A DNA stretch of 64,000 nt from Roseobacter ponti (GTDB lineage Bacteria; Pseudomonadota; Alphaproteobacteria; Rhodobacterales; Rhodobacteraceae): NCBI RefSeq assembly GCF_012932215.1, contig NZ_CP048788.1:3472001-3536000 (forward strand). Direction: 5' to 3'. The position numbers and the translations under genes were made by a program. Positions 26,212 through 35,805 of this stretch are shown here, piece by piece (position 1 is the stretch's first letter; each line of letters starts with the position of its first letter). The notes below the pieces were generated by a model. That model saw only the letters and a program-made list of their open reading frames with translations, was not told where the DNA came from and made no database searches.

Positions 26212-26383
26212 CCTGACCGGCGTCATCAGGCCTGGGGTGCTGATCCCAGGTATCGCTCAGAATACGGCGACTGTCGCCTTCCGGGTCCTCGTACTGGCTG
26301 CTGCGCAGGGTATAGATAAACCCTGCAAGCCCCAGTCCGCCGAGAATCAGCGACACCGGAATAAGATAGGCAAGTACGTTCAT
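26183..26383 (-). CDS. ccoS: cbb3 oxidase assembly protein CcoS
   Basis: A 66-residue protein with one N-terminal membrane helix (VLAYLIPVSLILGGLGLAGFIYTL), followed by the family's YEDPEGDS.RIL segment. CcoS is needed to put haem and copper into the catalytic subunit of cbb3 oxidase. Its start overlaps the ccoI stop by ATGA. It is the last gene of the cco run and ends inside the convergent carboxypeptidase gene. Confidence 0.93.
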   Translation of the reverse strand: MNVLAYLIPVSLILGGLGLAGFIYTLRSSQYEDPEGDSRRILSDTWDQHPRPDDAGQVRKDRPSDN

Positions 26384-28563
26384 CGCTTTGCCCCGCCGAC
26401 GCGGAGCGCGTTGAGCGATACGGTAATGGACGACAGCGACATCGCAAGCGCCGCAATCAGGGGCGTCGCAAAACCCGCCACCGCCAGCGGCACCGCTACG
26501 ACATTGTAGAGCGTCGCGATGCGGAAATTTTCCGATATCCGGCGTCTGGCTTTCCGCGATGTGGCGATGGCATCGGCGACAGGTGAAAGATCCTGCCCCA
26601 GCAGAACGATATCTGACGCCGCGCGCGCCGCATCGAGTGCCTGAGCGGGGCTGATGGATACATGTGCGGCGGCAAGTGCGCCGGTATCATTAAGACCGTC
26701 CCCGATCATCAGCACGCGCGCACCCTGTTCCGTAAGATCACTGATATAGCGGATTTTGTCCGTGGGCAGCATCTCGGCCCGGGCTGTCGCGATGTTCAGT
26801 TCTTCGGCCACGCGCTGCACTGCTGCAGGCCGGTCGCCCGACAGCAGGATCACCCGCGCGCCGTCCGCCTGCAGCGACCGGATCAGATTATGCGCGCCCC
26901 GGCGCAGATTGTCCTCAAACATAAGCAGAACAGGTGCTGCATCACCGATCTGAAGTGCCGTGCAGAGTTGCGGCTGACCGGTGTCAGTGCCGAGCCATGC
27001 CGGACGCCCCAGCCTTACGGTTTTGCCCTGCCATGTCCCGGAGGTGCCATAGCCCGGATGCTCCTGCAGGCCGGTCACCGGCGCCGGGGTCATCGCATGA
27101 GGCACCGCAGCCATGACCGCTTTGGACAGGGGATGCGAAGATCCCTGCGCCAGAGCCGCCGCTACAGCCATCCTATCGGGGGAAAGGGCCGCTGCATCAA
27201 TCAGGCGCGGGGTGCCTTCGGTCAGTGTGCCGGTTTTGTCAAAAACGACCGTATCGACCTCAGCGAGGCGTTCCAGCGCGGTAGAATCCTTAATCAGCAG
27301 CCCTTTGGAAAAGAGCCGCCCGGAGGCTGCGGTGGTCACGGCAGGCACGGCAAGGCCTAGCGCGCAGGGGCAGGTGATGATCAGCACGGCAGCAGCGATA
27401 TTTGCAGCAACCCGCATGTCGCCCGACCAGATGAGCCAGCCGAGAAACGCCAGCGCGGCCAGAATATGGACCCCGGGCGCATAAAGTTTCGCTGCCCGGT
27501 CGGCCAGCGACGTGTACCGCGACCGGCCGCTTTCGGCCACAGCCACGAGAGCCGCAAGCTGGTGCAGCGAAGTCTGCTGCCCGACGGCGGTGGCCTCAAT
27601 ATGTAAAGGGCCGGTAAGATTGACCTCACCGGCGCTCATGTGGTCTCCGGCCGTGCGCAGGACAGGCAGCGTTTCTCCGGTCAGCGCGGAGCGGTCCACT
27701 TCTGAAGCGCCGTCCGTGATGATGCCGTCAACCGGGGCCCGCGCACCGGGACGTACCAGAATATGATCGCCGGTGCGCAGTTCCGCAACCGCCACTTCCT
27801 GCGTCTCAGATCCGCGGACCACAAGCGCGCGCGGCACTTCCAGCGCGGTAAGTTCTTCGGCAGCGGAACGTGCGGCGGCACGGGCACGTGCCTCAAGCCA
27901 GCGCCCGGCGAGCAGGAAAAACGTCAGCGTCAGAGCCGCATCAAAATAGGCATGCGCGCCTGAAAGCCAGGTTTCCCAGAGCGATGTTGCAACCGCCAGC
28001 GCGATGGCAAGGCTGATCGGGACATCCATGTTAAGACGCCCGGCTGACAGTGCGCTCCAGGCATTGCGGAAAAAAGGCTGGGCCGAAAACGCGAGCGCCG
28101 GCAACGTGATTGCCGCCGAGATCCAGTGGAAAAGATCGCGTGTGGCATCTGCCGCCCCGGACCAGACGGCGACCGAGAGCAACATGACATTCATGGCAGC
28201 AAACCCGGCAACTGCCATACGCATGAGCAGATCGCGACCGGCGCTGTTGGTGTGGGTTTCCTGCAGGGCTGCGGGATCGAGTTCCCAGGCCTCGTGTCCC
28301 GCATTTCTGACACATGCCGCGAGATCTTCTGCTGTGAGACCAGGTGCCGCATTCACCGACACCTGACGGCGGGTGAGGTTTACCCGGGCAGAGCGCACGC
28401 CGGGTACCGAATTCAGGGCCGCTTCAACCGTCGCGATGCAGGACTGGCAGTGAATTCCGGGCAGCGACAACATCAGCGTTGCTTCAGCAGGCGGGACCTC
28501 AACGCGGTCCGCCGGGGCGGCCATGCACCCCGGGCATCCCATGGCTGCGGGCTGGCCTGTCAT
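26380..28563 (-). CDS. ccoI: Copper-translocating P1B-type ATPase CcoI
   Basis: A 727-residue pump that supplies copper for cbb3 oxidase assembly. It has an N-terminal heavy-metal domain with CQSC at 39-42, an additional CPGC near the start, membrane helices, the intramembrane CPC motif in ITCPCALGLAVP, the phosphorylated aspartate in DKTGT, and GDGLNDTGAL. Four-base overlaps join it to ccoH and ccoS. FixI/CcoI proteins are a subgroup of copper exporters specialised for oxidase biogenesis; position in ccoGHIS supports that assignment. Confidence 0.96.
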   Translation of the reverse strand: MTGQPAAMGCPGCMAAPADRVEVPPAEATLMLSLPGIHCQSCIATVEAALNSVPGVRSARVNLTRRQVSVNAAPGLTAEDLAACVRNAGHEAWELDPAALQETHTNSAGRDLLMRMAVAGFAAMNVMLLSVAVWSGAADATRDLFHWISAAITLPALAFSAQPFFRNAWSALSAGRLNMDVPISLAIALAVATSLWETWLSGAHAYFDAALTLTFFLLAGRWLEARARAAARSAAEELTALEVPRALVVRGSETQEVAVAELRTGDHILVRPGARAPVDGIITDGASEVDRSALTGETLPVLRTAGDHMSAGEVNLTGPLHIEATAVGQQTSLHQLAALVAVAESGRSRYTSLADRAAKLYAPGVHILAALAFLGWLIWSGDMRVAANIAAAVLIITCPCALGLAVPAVTTAASGRLFSKGLLIKDSTALERLAEVDTVVFDKTGTLTEGTPRLIDAAALSPDRMAVAAALAQGSSHPLSKAVMAAVPHAMTPAPVTGLQEHPGYGTSGTWQGKTVRLGRPAWLGTDTGQPQLCTALQIGDAAPVLLMFEDNLRRGAHNLIRSLQADGARVILLSGDRPAAVQRVAEELNIATARAEMLPTDKIRYISDLTEQGARVLMIGDGLNDTGALAAAHVSISPAQALDAARAASDIVLLGQDLSPVADAIATSRKARRRISENFRIATLYNVVAVPLAVAGFATPLIAALAMSLSSITVSLNALRVGGAKR

Positions 28564-29030
28564 CCGCTGGTGTTCTTCTTGGGGACATGCAGAATAACGC
28601 GCTGGCGGAACCGGGCACCTTCACTGTCCATCGCCACCATGCGCACATTCCAGTTGCCCGGCCCCAGCGTCAGCGGGGCGACATAGGACCTGCCGTCAAA
28701 AACGAACGCAGGCGTGGTGTCATCGCGCACATGCGTCGCGCGCCCCACAGTTGCCTGCATGTCCGCGACCTCGACGGGCTGTCCGGCGGTGTCAGTGATC
28801 GACAGAACCACCTCATCGCCACGGGCTGTGGCCAGAACAGACCAGCCAAGGGCCTGCTGTACCGCCCGGTCACGGTCGAAATGCTGGCTCGCCACGTAAG
28901 AATTTTTGACTTCAAGCCCGGGAAAGGTGCTCACCGCGTTAAACGCGAGGGTCAGATTGACCGCGATAATGATCGAAAAGCCTGTGCCGAACATGGCCGC
29001 GACATGCCATCCTTTGAGTTCTCTGGTCAT
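28560..29030 (-). CDS. ccoH: FixH/CcoH family cbb3 assembly protein
   Basis: A 156-residue protein with a single N-terminal membrane helix after TRELKGWHVAAMFG and a periplasmic beta-rich domain, as in FixH/CcoH, which stabilises the cbb3 complex during assembly. The ATG at 29030 overlaps the ccoG stop as ATGA; the longer frame is not needed. Its own stop overlaps the ccoI start. Confidence 0.92.
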   Translation of the reverse strand: MTRELKGWHVAAMFGTGFSIIIAVNLTLAFNAVSTFPGLEVKNSYVASQHFDRDRAVQQALGWSVLATARGDEVVLSITDTAGQPVEVADMQATVGRATHVRDDTTPAFVFDGRSYVAPLTLGPGNWNVRMVAMDSEGARFRQRVILHVPKKNTSG

Positions 29031-30460
29031 GGCTGGTTTCCTGTTCCGATAAAGCTGCTGTCTTTCCACGCGCGGTCACCGTTGGTGAGATCCTCAATCC
29101 AGAACCGCAGGTCCTGCCGGTCGGTCTGCGCAGGGGGCGACCCCGGCGGGGCAATGACATAGACCCGCTGCAGGAAAGACGTGTCCGCAGGCACTTCGAT
29201 GGAGCCGTAGGGCGTGCCTTCAAGAGTGATGCGCAATGCCGGATCACCTTTGACAAAGAGCCGGAAGAGCCGGGCGTCGTTGTTTTTGTTGCGCAGACGG
29301 ATCTCGTAGGTGTTGCGGATCGATCCGTCCGCCAAGGTCACAAATGTCGGATTGCGCACCGGCGCCACGGTCATTTCGATGTCAGACCTGATAAACAGTG
29401 CGACGATCAGTGCCGCACCAACGCCCGCCCAGAGGAAGGTGTAAAACATCGTGCGCGGCCGGAAAATATGCTTCCAGACGGATCTGGGCGCAGCCCCGCC
29501 CCGTTCCGCGACCTCGTCCGAGAGCGCGATATAATCAATCAGCCCGCGCGGTTTGCCGATGCGCTCCATCACATCGTCGCAGGCATCGATGCAGAGCGCG
29601 CAGGTGATGCATTCCAGCTGCTGGCCGTCGCGGATATCGATGCCCATCGGGCAGACATTTACGCAGGCCATGCAGTCAATGCAGTCGCCCTGGGGCGCGG
29701 TTTTTGCCTCCTGGCTGTGTTTGCGCGGCTCACCGCGCCATTCGCGATAGGCGACGGTGATCGTGTCTTCGTCCATCATCGCGGCCTGAATGCGTGGCCA
29801 TGGACAGGCGTAGATGCAGATCTGTTCACGGGCAAAGCCGCCGAAAATAAATGTCGTGGCCGTCAGGATCGCGACGGTAATATAGGCCACGGCCGCGGCC
29901 TGACCGGTGAAAAGATCCACCAGCAGCGTCGGTGCATCGGCGAAGTAAAATACCCAGGCGCCGCCTGTTGCGACCGAGATCAGCAGCCAGAGCACCCATT
30001 TCGTGAGCCGCAGTCTCAGCTTGCGGGCGTCCGTCTTTTCCTGACGGTGCAGGCGCAGGCGGGCATTTCGGTCGCCTTCCACCATGCGCTCGACCTTGAT
30101 AAAAAGGTCGGTCCACACGGTTTGCGGGCAGGCATATCCGCACCAGACCCGGCCAAGCGCCGAGGTAAAGAGAAAGAGCCCCAGCCCCGCCATAATGAGC
30201 AGCCCGGCCACGAAATAGAACTCATGGCTCCAGATCTCAATCCAGAAGAAATAGAAACGCCGGTTGGCCAGATCGAGCAGCACCGCCTGATCGGGCAGTT
30301 CCGGGCCCCGGTCCCAGCGGATCCAGGGCACCAGATAATAGATGCCCAGGGTCACCGCCATGATCACCCATTTCAGGTTTCGGAACGGACCTGAGACCCG
30401 CCGCGGGAAAATCGGCTCGCGGGCGGCATAAAGGCTTGGCGGTGGCACCTGATCGGTCAC
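29027..30460 (-). CDS. ccoG: Cytochrome c oxidase accessory protein CcoG (RdxA/FixG)
   Basis: A 477-residue membrane protein with about five helices and a cytoplasmic loop holding two [4Fe-4S] ferredoxin motifs, CIDCMACVNVCP and CITCALCIDAC. CcoG is described as a copper(II) reductase that supports copper delivery to cbb3 oxidase. The C-terminal third is an Ig-like periplasmic domain. It starts 47 bases after ccoP ends, so it is probably cotranscribed with the oxidase genes. Confidence 0.96.
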   Translation of the reverse strand: MTDQVPPPSLYAAREPIFPRRVSGPFRNLKWVIMAVTLGIYYLVPWIRWDRGPELPDQAVLLDLANRRFYFFWIEIWSHEFYFVAGLLIMAGLGLFLFTSALGRVWCGYACPQTVWTDLFIKVERMVEGDRNARLRLHRQEKTDARKLRLRLTKWVLWLLISVATGGAWVFYFADAPTLLVDLFTGQAAAVAYITVAILTATTFIFGGFAREQICIYACPWPRIQAAMMDEDTITVAYREWRGEPRKHSQEAKTAPQGDCIDCMACVNVCPMGIDIRDGQQLECITCALCIDACDDVMERIGKPRGLIDYIALSDEVAERGGAAPRSVWKHIFRPRTMFYTFLWAGVGAALIVALFIRSDIEMTVAPVRNPTFVTLADGSIRNTYEIRLRNKNNDARLFRLFVKGDPALRITLEGTPYGSIEVPADTSFLQRVYVIAPPGSPPAQTDRQDLRFWIEDLTNGDRAWKDSSFIGTGNQP

Positions 30461-30507
30461 TGGTGTTCCTTTGCGGCGTTATCGTGCGGAGGTCCGCCGG
30501 AGGCGGC

Positions 30508-31374
30508 CTATTCGCCGCCGCCGAGCTGGTGCACGTAAAGAGATACTGCGCGCAACTCTGCCTCAGACAGGCGCTGTTGCCAGGGGGGCATAACGCCATA
30601 GCGACTGTAGGTCACAGTCTCGACCAGCGTGTCATAATCCCCGCCGTAAAGCCAGATCTGGTCCGCGATGTTGGGTGCGCCAAGGTCATTGTTACCCAGA
30701 CCGTTATCGCCGTGACAGGCCGAGCAGTTATCCGCATAGATGGCCTCACCCGCCTGAGATGCTGCCGCATCAACAGGTGTGCCGCCCGAAAGTGTCATGA
30801 CATAATTGGCGACCTGAGCGATCTCTTCCTCTTCGAGGATATCACCGAAGACAGGCATTTCTGAGTAACGCGCATCGGGGTCTTCTTCGTTGCGGATGCC
30901 ATGCGCCACGGTTGAGTAGATGGCCTCGACACTGCCGCCCCAGAGCCAGTCGTTGTCCAGCAGGTTGGGATAGCCGACAGCACCGCCCGCGCCTGATCCG
31001 TGACACTGCGTGCACCATGTGCGGTACACCGCAGCCCCGGCGGACACCGCGTAGCTGTTGAGCTCAGGGTTCAGGCTGATTTCGGTGATTTCGGCCTCAG
31101 CAAGCTGTGTGTTGATCCCGGCGTTGGCTTCTTCCACTGCCGCGATGTCACTGATTACTTCACCGCGGGTCGAGTATCCAAGGATGCCCGCTGTCGCCGA
31201 GGAGACCAGAGGCCAGGCAGGATAGGCAATGGTATAAGCGACCGCCCAGATGATGGTGATGTAAAAAGTCCAGAGCCACCAGCGTGGCATCGGGTTGTCA
31301 AACTCCTCGATGCCGTCCCAGGTGTGGCCGGTGGTGTCCGGATCGCCGTCTTGTTTTGGTGGTACTTTGGTCAT
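30508..31374 (-). CDS. ccoP: cbb3-type cytochrome c oxidase subunit III (CcoP)
   Basis: A 288-residue di-haem cytochrome c. An N-terminal membrane helix around residues 33-58 anchors it, and two CxxCH sites follow at Cys121-Cys124-His125 (CTQCH) and Cys217-Cys220-His221 (CSACH). It takes electrons from soluble or membrane cytochrome c and passes them to CcoO. Its ATG overlaps the ccoQ stop. Confidence 0.96.
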   Translation of the reverse strand: MTKVPPKQDGDPDTTGHTWDGIEEFDNPMPRWWLWTFYITIIWAVAYTIAYPAWPLVSSATAGILGYSTRGEVISDIAAVEEANAGINTQLAEAEITEISLNPELNSYAVSAGAAVYRTWCTQCHGSGAGGAVGYPNLLDNDWLWGGSVEAIYSTVAHGIRNEEDPDARYSEMPVFGDILEEEEIAQVANYVMTLSGGTPVDAAASQAGEAIYADNCSACHGDNGLGNNDLGAPNIADQIWLYGGDYDTLVETVTYSRYGVMPPWQQRLSEAELRAVSLYVHQLGGGE

Positions 31375-31556
31375 TTCCTGTCCTCCCCGGGCGGAGCCGG
31401 TCGGTCGTCATTGCGAAAAATCATATTGGCAGTGTCCCGGTGAACGGGCCGGCTGCCCGGCCGGAAGACCCAGAAGGCAATGCCGACAAAGATCACGAAG
31501 AGCAGCAGCAGCATCCAGCTGTCTGCAAATTCGCGCAGCAGGGAATAGGTTTCCAT
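31371..31556 (-). CDS. ccoQ: cbb3 oxidase subunit CcoQ
   Basis: A 61-residue protein with one membrane helix (SWMLLLLFVIFVGIAFWVF) and a short charged tail, the standard CcoQ form. It helps stabilise the core complex. Fourteen bases separate it from ccoO, and it overlaps ccoP by four bases. Confidence 0.93.
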   Translation of the reverse strand: METYSLLREFADSWMLLLLFVIFVGIAFWVFRPGSRPVHRDTANMIFRNDDRPAPPGEDRK

Positions 31557-31570
31557 GTTTTACGGTCTCC

Positions 31571-32296
31571 TCAGCGGCTGGCGTCCGGGGTGAAGGTCGA
31601 GAAATCGACCAGCGTGCCCAGCATCTGCAGATAAGCGATCAGTGCGTCAGCCTCGGAGATCCCGGGCTGGCCGTCAAAGTTGCGGACCTGCGCACCCGGA
31701 TACCGTTCCAGCAGCGCATCATAATCACTGTCCGGATCGGCCTGAGCGCGGAAATCCGCAGCGGCTGTGTCAATCATTTCCTGGGTATAAGGCACCCCGA
31801 CAAACGCATGGGTCGCCAGCAGTTCGTCCACGTGTTCAGGCCGGATCAGCTTTTCTTCGAGGAAAGCGTATTTCGGCATGATCGATTCCGGTACCACCGA
31901 TTGCGGATCGCGCAGGTGCACCAGGTGCCAGTCATCCGAATACCGACCGCCGACACGGGCCAGATCGGGGCCTGTGCGTTTAGAGCCCCACTGGAACGGA
32001 TGGTCATACATCGATTCCGCCGCCAGAGAGTAATGCCCGTAGCGTTCCACCTCGTCGCGCATCGGCCGGATCATCTGGCTGTGACAGACATAGCAGCCCT
32101 CCCGGATGTAGATGTCGCGGCCGGTGAGCTCCAGCGGGGAGTAAGGGCGCATTCCCTCGACTTCCTCGATGGTGTTTTCGAGATAGAAGAGCGGCACAAT
32201 CTGCACCAGCCCCCCGATCGTCACCACCAGAAAGCTGAGCACCAGCAGGAGGGTTGCGTTGGTTTCAATGAACTTATGTTTTGCAAGGATCGACAT
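31571..32296 (-). CDS. ccoO: cbb3-type cytochrome c oxidase subunit II (CcoO)
   Basis: A 241-residue mono-haem cytochrome c with an N-terminal membrane anchor (residues about 14-36) and the haem site CYVCH at 68-72, followed by the conserved [14 protein letters not shown] segment. It transfers electrons from CcoP to the haem b of CcoN. It lies 13 bases after ccoN. Confidence 0.96.
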   Translation of the reverse strand: MSILAKHKFIETNATLLLVLSFLVVTIGGLVQIVPLFYLENTIEEVEGMRPYSPLELTGRDIYIREGCYVCHSQMIRPMRDEVERYGHYSLAAESMYDHPFQWGSKRTGPDLARVGGRYSDDWHLVHLRDPQSVVPESIMPKYAFLEEKLIRPEHVDELLATHAFVGVPYTQEMIDTAAADFRAQADPDSDYDALLERYPGAQVRNFDGQPGISEADALIAYLQMLGTLVDFSTFTPDASR

Positions 32297-32309
32297 CTCT
32301 GCTCCCTCC

Positions 32310-33926
32310 TTATTCAGCGGGGACAGCTGTGGCGAGCGCGTCTTTGGCAGGCGCGGCCTTCACAGTCATCCACAGGTTATAGCACATGATCACAGCGCCG
32401 GAGAGGAACATGACCCCACCCAGACCGCGCACCACATACATCGGGAATTTGGCGCTGACGGTGTCGGCAAAGCTGTTCACGAGGAAACCGTTGGCATCCA
32501 CTTCGCGCCACATCAGGCCTTCCATGATGCCTGTCACCCACATCGATGCCGCGTAGAGCACGATGCCGATCGTTGCGAGCCAGAAGTGCCAGCTGACCAG
32601 AGTGAACGAGTAGAGACGCTCACGTTTCCACAGCACCGGCACCAGATAGTACAGCGCGCCAAAGGTGATCAGCCCGTTCCAGCCGAGCGCACCGGAGTGC
32701 ACGTGGCCGATCGTCCAGTCTGTGTAATGCGACAGCGAGTTCACCGAGCGGATCGACATCATCGGCCCCTCAAAGGTGGACATGCCATAGAACGCAAGGC
32801 TGGTGACCATCATCCGGATGACCGGATCGGTGCGCAGCTTGTCCCAGGCACCCTGCAGCGTCATCAGACCGTTGATCATTCCGCCCCAGCTTGGCATCCA
32901 GAGCACGATCGAGAAGACCATCCCCAGTGTCGCCGCCCAGTCGGGCAGAGCCGTGTAGTGCAGATGGTGCGGGCCGGCCCAGATATAGAGGAAGATCAGC
33001 GCCCAGAAGTGGATGATCGACAGTTTATAGCTGAAGACCGGGCGTTCGGCCTGTTTGGGAATAAAATAGTACATCATGCCCAGAAAGCCGGCGGTCAGGA
33101 AGAAACCAACGGCATTGTGGCCATACCACCACTGGACCATAGCGTCCTGAACGCCCGAGAAAACCTGCACGGATTTGCTGCCCCAGATGGAGACCGGCAC
33201 CGACAGGTTATTGACCACGTGCAGCATTGCCACTGTGACTATGAACGCCAGATAGAACCAGTTGGCCACATAGATATGCGGCTCGCGGCGCCTGATGATC
33301 GTGCCCAGAAAACAGGCCAGATAGGCGAGCCAGACCACGGTCAGCCAGATGTCGACGTACCATTCGGGTTCTGCGTATTCCTTGGACTGTGTGCCGCCCA
33401 GAAGATAGCCGGTGGCCGCCAGAACGATAAAGAGCTGGTAGCCCCAGAAAACGAACCAGCCCAGATTGCCGCCCCAGAGACGGGCAGCCGAGGTGCGCTG
33501 AACCACAAAGAACGACGTGGCGATCAGGGCGTTGCCCCCGAAAGCAAAAATCACCGCCGAGGTGTGCAGCGGGCGCAGGCGGCCAAAGTTGGCGTACCCT
33601 TCTGCCCATTCGAAATTGAGTGACGGAAAGGCGAGCTGAAACGCGATCACCACGCCGACCAGAAACCCGACAACACCCCAGAAGGCGGTGGCTATGACCC
33701 CGGCGCGCACGACGCTGTCAAAATACTCGTTTTGCGGGGCTGCCGGGGCTGCCGGCTCATCTGTGGACCGCAGCGTGACAAGAAAGAGCCCTGCCGCCAC
33801 GATCATAAAAATGATCATGTGAACCTGATAGGCCAGATCTCTTGCGTAACCGGCGGCAATCATCGCCACCAGCGTCACAAGCCCCAGCACCACCAGCTTC
33901 ATATAGTTTCCTGTTCCGGTGTTCAT
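32310..33926 (-). CDS. ccoN: cbb3-type cytochrome c oxidase subunit I (CcoN)
   Basis: A 538-residue polytopic haem-copper oxidase subunit that holds low-spin haem b and the haem b3-CuB centre and reduces O2 at low tension. [11 protein letters not shown] contains the CuB histidine region, and [19 protein letters not shown] contains the late haem ligands. The gene opens the ccoNOQP-GHIS run. Upstream lies a perfect FNR box, consistent with induction at low oxygen by FnrL. Confidence 0.97.
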   Translation of the reverse strand: MNTGTGNYMKLVVLGLVTLVAMIAAGYARDLAYQVHMIIFMIVAAGLFLVTLRSTDEPAAPAAPQNEYFDSVVRAGVIATAFWGVVGFLVGVVIAFQLAFPSLNFEWAEGYANFGRLRPLHTSAVIFAFGGNALIATSFFVVQRTSAARLWGGNLGWFVFWGYQLFIVLAATGYLLGGTQSKEYAEPEWYVDIWLTVVWLAYLACFLGTIIRRREPHIYVANWFYLAFIVTVAMLHVVNNLSVPVSIWGSKSVQVFSGVQDAMVQWWYGHNAVGFFLTAGFLGMMYYFIPKQAERPVFSYKLSIIHFWALIFLYIWAGPHHLHYTALPDWAATLGMVFSIVLWMPSWGGMINGLMTLQGAWDKLRTDPVIRMMVTSLAFYGMSTFEGPMMSIRSVNSLSHYTDWTIGHVHSGALGWNGLITFGALYYLVPVLWKRERLYSFTLVSWHFWLATIGIVLYAASMWVTGIMEGLMWREVDANGFLVNSFADTVSAKFPMYVVRGLGGVMFLSGAVIMCYNLWMTVKAAPAKDALATAVPAE

Positions 33927-34029
33927 TAATCCGGCTCCCTTTTATCCGGCGCGCCGGGCGCACCACTACTGGCAGGCCCGGCGTCTTGTTCCTTTGAACT
34001 GTTAATGCCCCGCAGCCTCAGGGCGGACC

Positions 34030-34043
34030 TTGATCTGCATCAA
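34030..34043. promoter_or_regulatory. FNR box between ccoN and usp
   Basis: TTGATCTGCATCAA matches TTGAT-N4-ATCAA at all ten conserved positions. It lies 104 bases from the ccoN start and 92 from the usp start, so it could serve either or both divergent genes. Confidence 0.9.
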
Positions 34044-34135
34044 CATTTTTCTGTTTTTTCCGTGATAGCAATCAAAGCCCGGCGCAGCCCGATCGCCTAA
34101 TCCTGTGCCACAGACAATTCTGAAAGGAGCCAGAC

Positions 34136-34975
34136 ATGTCCTATAAGACGATTCTGACCGTACTCACATCTGCTGATACAAAAGCTTCGGCCCTCAGCGA
34201 AGCTGCTGCCCTCGCTACTGCGCAGGACGGCCATCTGGAGGTACTCTGTCTGGGCCTTGATCAGTCACATGGCTCTTATTACGAACTCGGCACCAACCCC
34301 GCAGTGATGCAGGCCGCGATCGAACATGCACAGAACCGCGCGCAGGAAGTCCGGGATGCTGCCGTGCCGGAGCTGAAGAAAACCGATGCGCGCTGGGACG
34401 CGCATACCGCTGTTGCCGCGGGGAATGATGCCGGTCACGCGGTCGTGGCACGCGGGCGGTTTGCAGATATCGCCGTGCTGCCGCTGCCTTACCGCGACGG
34501 CGCCGGGCCCGAAGAAAGCGCGGTTCTCGAAGGGTTGCTCATTCAGGCCGGGTGTCCGGTTCTGGTGGTGCCGCCAGGCGCTTCTGCCGATATGGCGCCG
34601 GAACGGGTTGTGATCGGGTGGAACGAAAGCCCCGAAGCACTGCGCGCTGTGCGCGCCGCGATGCCGGTTCTGAAACAGGCCAAAGAAGTGCATATCGCGA
34701 TCATCGACCCGCCCGGCCATGCGCCCGACAGGTCAGACCCGGGTGGCAGCCTTGCAGTCTGGCTGAGCCGGCACGGGGTTAACTGTGACATTCAGGTTAT
34801 GTCCGCCAGCGGCGAGCGGGTCAGTGCCAAAATGGCGCGCCATGTTACTGAAACCGGCTCAGAGCTTCTAGTGATGGGTGGCTACGGTCATTCGCGCTTC
34901 CGCGAGGCTCTGCTGGGTGGCGCAACCCGCGACACCCTCGCAGACAGCAGGGTTCCGGTGCTGATGATGCACTAA
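34136..34975 (+). CDS. Universal stress protein, tandem UspA domains
   Basis: A 279-residue protein of two Usp domains. The second ends with the nucleotide-binding signature GGYGHSRFREALLGGATRDTL (G-x2-G-x9-G), while the first lacks a clear copy, so ATP binding is probably confined to the C-terminal domain. It is preceded by AAAGGAG. It diverges from ccoN across an FNR box and is followed by fnrL on the opposite strand; usp genes in this position are typical low-oxygen genes in Rhodobacterales. Confidence 0.92.
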   Translation: MSYKTILTVLTSADTKASALSEAAALATAQDGHLEVLCLGLDQSHGSYYELGTNPAVMQAAIEHAQNRAQEVRDAAVPELKKTDARWDAHTAVAAGNDAGHAVVARGRFADIAVLPLPYRDGAGPEESAVLEGLLIQAGCPVLVVPPGASADMAPERVVIGWNESPEALRAVRAAMPVLKQAKEVHIAIIDPPGHAPDRSDPGGSLAVWLSRHGVNCDIQVMSASGERVSAKMARHVTETGSELLVMGGYGHSRFREALLGGATRDTLADSRVPVLMMH

Positions 34976-34997
34976 AAAGGGCCCGGCGGTGGTCTGC

Positions 34998-35741
34998 TCA
35001 GAAGAGCAGCCCGCCGTCGCTGTCATCACCTGCTTCTTCCATGAGCCGGCGCATATCCGGCACTGTGATATGCCGTTTGCCTTCCAGCACGATCACCCCG
35101 TCCTTTTTCAGCGCGGAGACCTGGCGGCTCACCGTCTCCAGTGTCAGGCCCAGATAATCCGCCATCGCTTCGCGGGTCAGCATCAGATCGAACGTGATGG
35201 ACTGACCGGCCTTTTTATTGCTCAGATCCGCAATGCGGCGGCCGATGATAGACAACAGGCTCGCGATCTTTTCGCGCGCGGTCTTGCGACCGAGGACCAG
35301 CATCCATTCGCGCGCGGCGTCAAGCTCATCAAGTGTCATCTCAAGCAGGCGGTGCGCAATATGAGGCGTGTTGGCGATCATGTGCTCAAACGGTTTGCGG
35401 CGGAAACAGCACATCACCACGTCACTGGCCGCCGTCACGGTGTAAGTGGCGGTGTCGCGCTGGGGGCGGCCGACGAAATCCGACGGCAGCAGCAGGCCGA
35501 CCATCTGGCGGCGCCCGTCTTCCATCGTCTGGGTCAGCGTGGCGACACCTGACACCACCGAGGCCACGAATTCCATTCTGTCCCCAGCCCACATGACTGT
35601 CTGTCCGGCGGAAAAGCTGCGGTAGTATTTGATATCTTCCAGCAGAGCGAGTTCATCGGTCTCGCACTTCGCACATACCGCTCTGTGGCGGATCGGACAG
35701 TCGCTGCAGTCTTTGATTTCTGGCGCAAGACTTTGCGTCAT
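34998..35741 (-). CDS. fnrL: Crp/Fnr-family oxygen regulator FnrL
   Basis: A 247-residue regulator with cysteines 12, 15, 23 and 26 at the N-terminus (CSDCPIRHRAVCAKC) and Cys111/112 in the sensory domain, enough to hold the oxygen-labile [4Fe-4S] cluster of FNR. The C-terminal helix-turn-helix reads LTREAMADYLGLTLETVSRQVSALKK, whose E..SR recognition residues are those of FNR. It activates anaerobic and microaerobic genes. An FNR-like box starts 17 bases upstream of its ATG, close enough to block its own promoter. GGAG precedes the ATG. Confidence 0.95.
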   Translation of the reverse strand: MTQSLAPEIKDCSDCPIRHRAVCAKCETDELALLEDIKYYRSFSAGQTVMWAGDRMEFVASVVSGVATLTQTMEDGRRQMVGLLLPSDFVGRPQRDTATYTVTAASDVVMCCFRRKPFEHMIANTPHIAHRLLEMTLDELDAAREWMLVLGRKTAREKIASLLSIIGRRIADLSNKKAGQSITFDLMLTREAMADYLGLTLETVSRQVSALKKDGVIVLEGKRHITVPDMRRLMEEAGDDSDGGLLF

Positions 35742-35757
35742 TCAGAACACTCCGGAT

Positions 35758-35771
35758 TTGATCTGTGTCAA
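35758..35771. promoter_or_regulatory. FNR-type box between fnrL and hemN
   Basis: TTGATCTGTGTCAA has nine of ten conserved positions. For hemN a TATTAA hexamer at 35794-35799 lies exactly at class II -10 distance, predicting a start point at about 35806, the hemN ATG itself. For fnrL the box is promoter-proximal and probably repressive. Confidence 0.75.
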
Positions 35772-35805
35772 GGAAAGCTGACAGGTCTCTTCTTATTAAA
35801 TCAGT

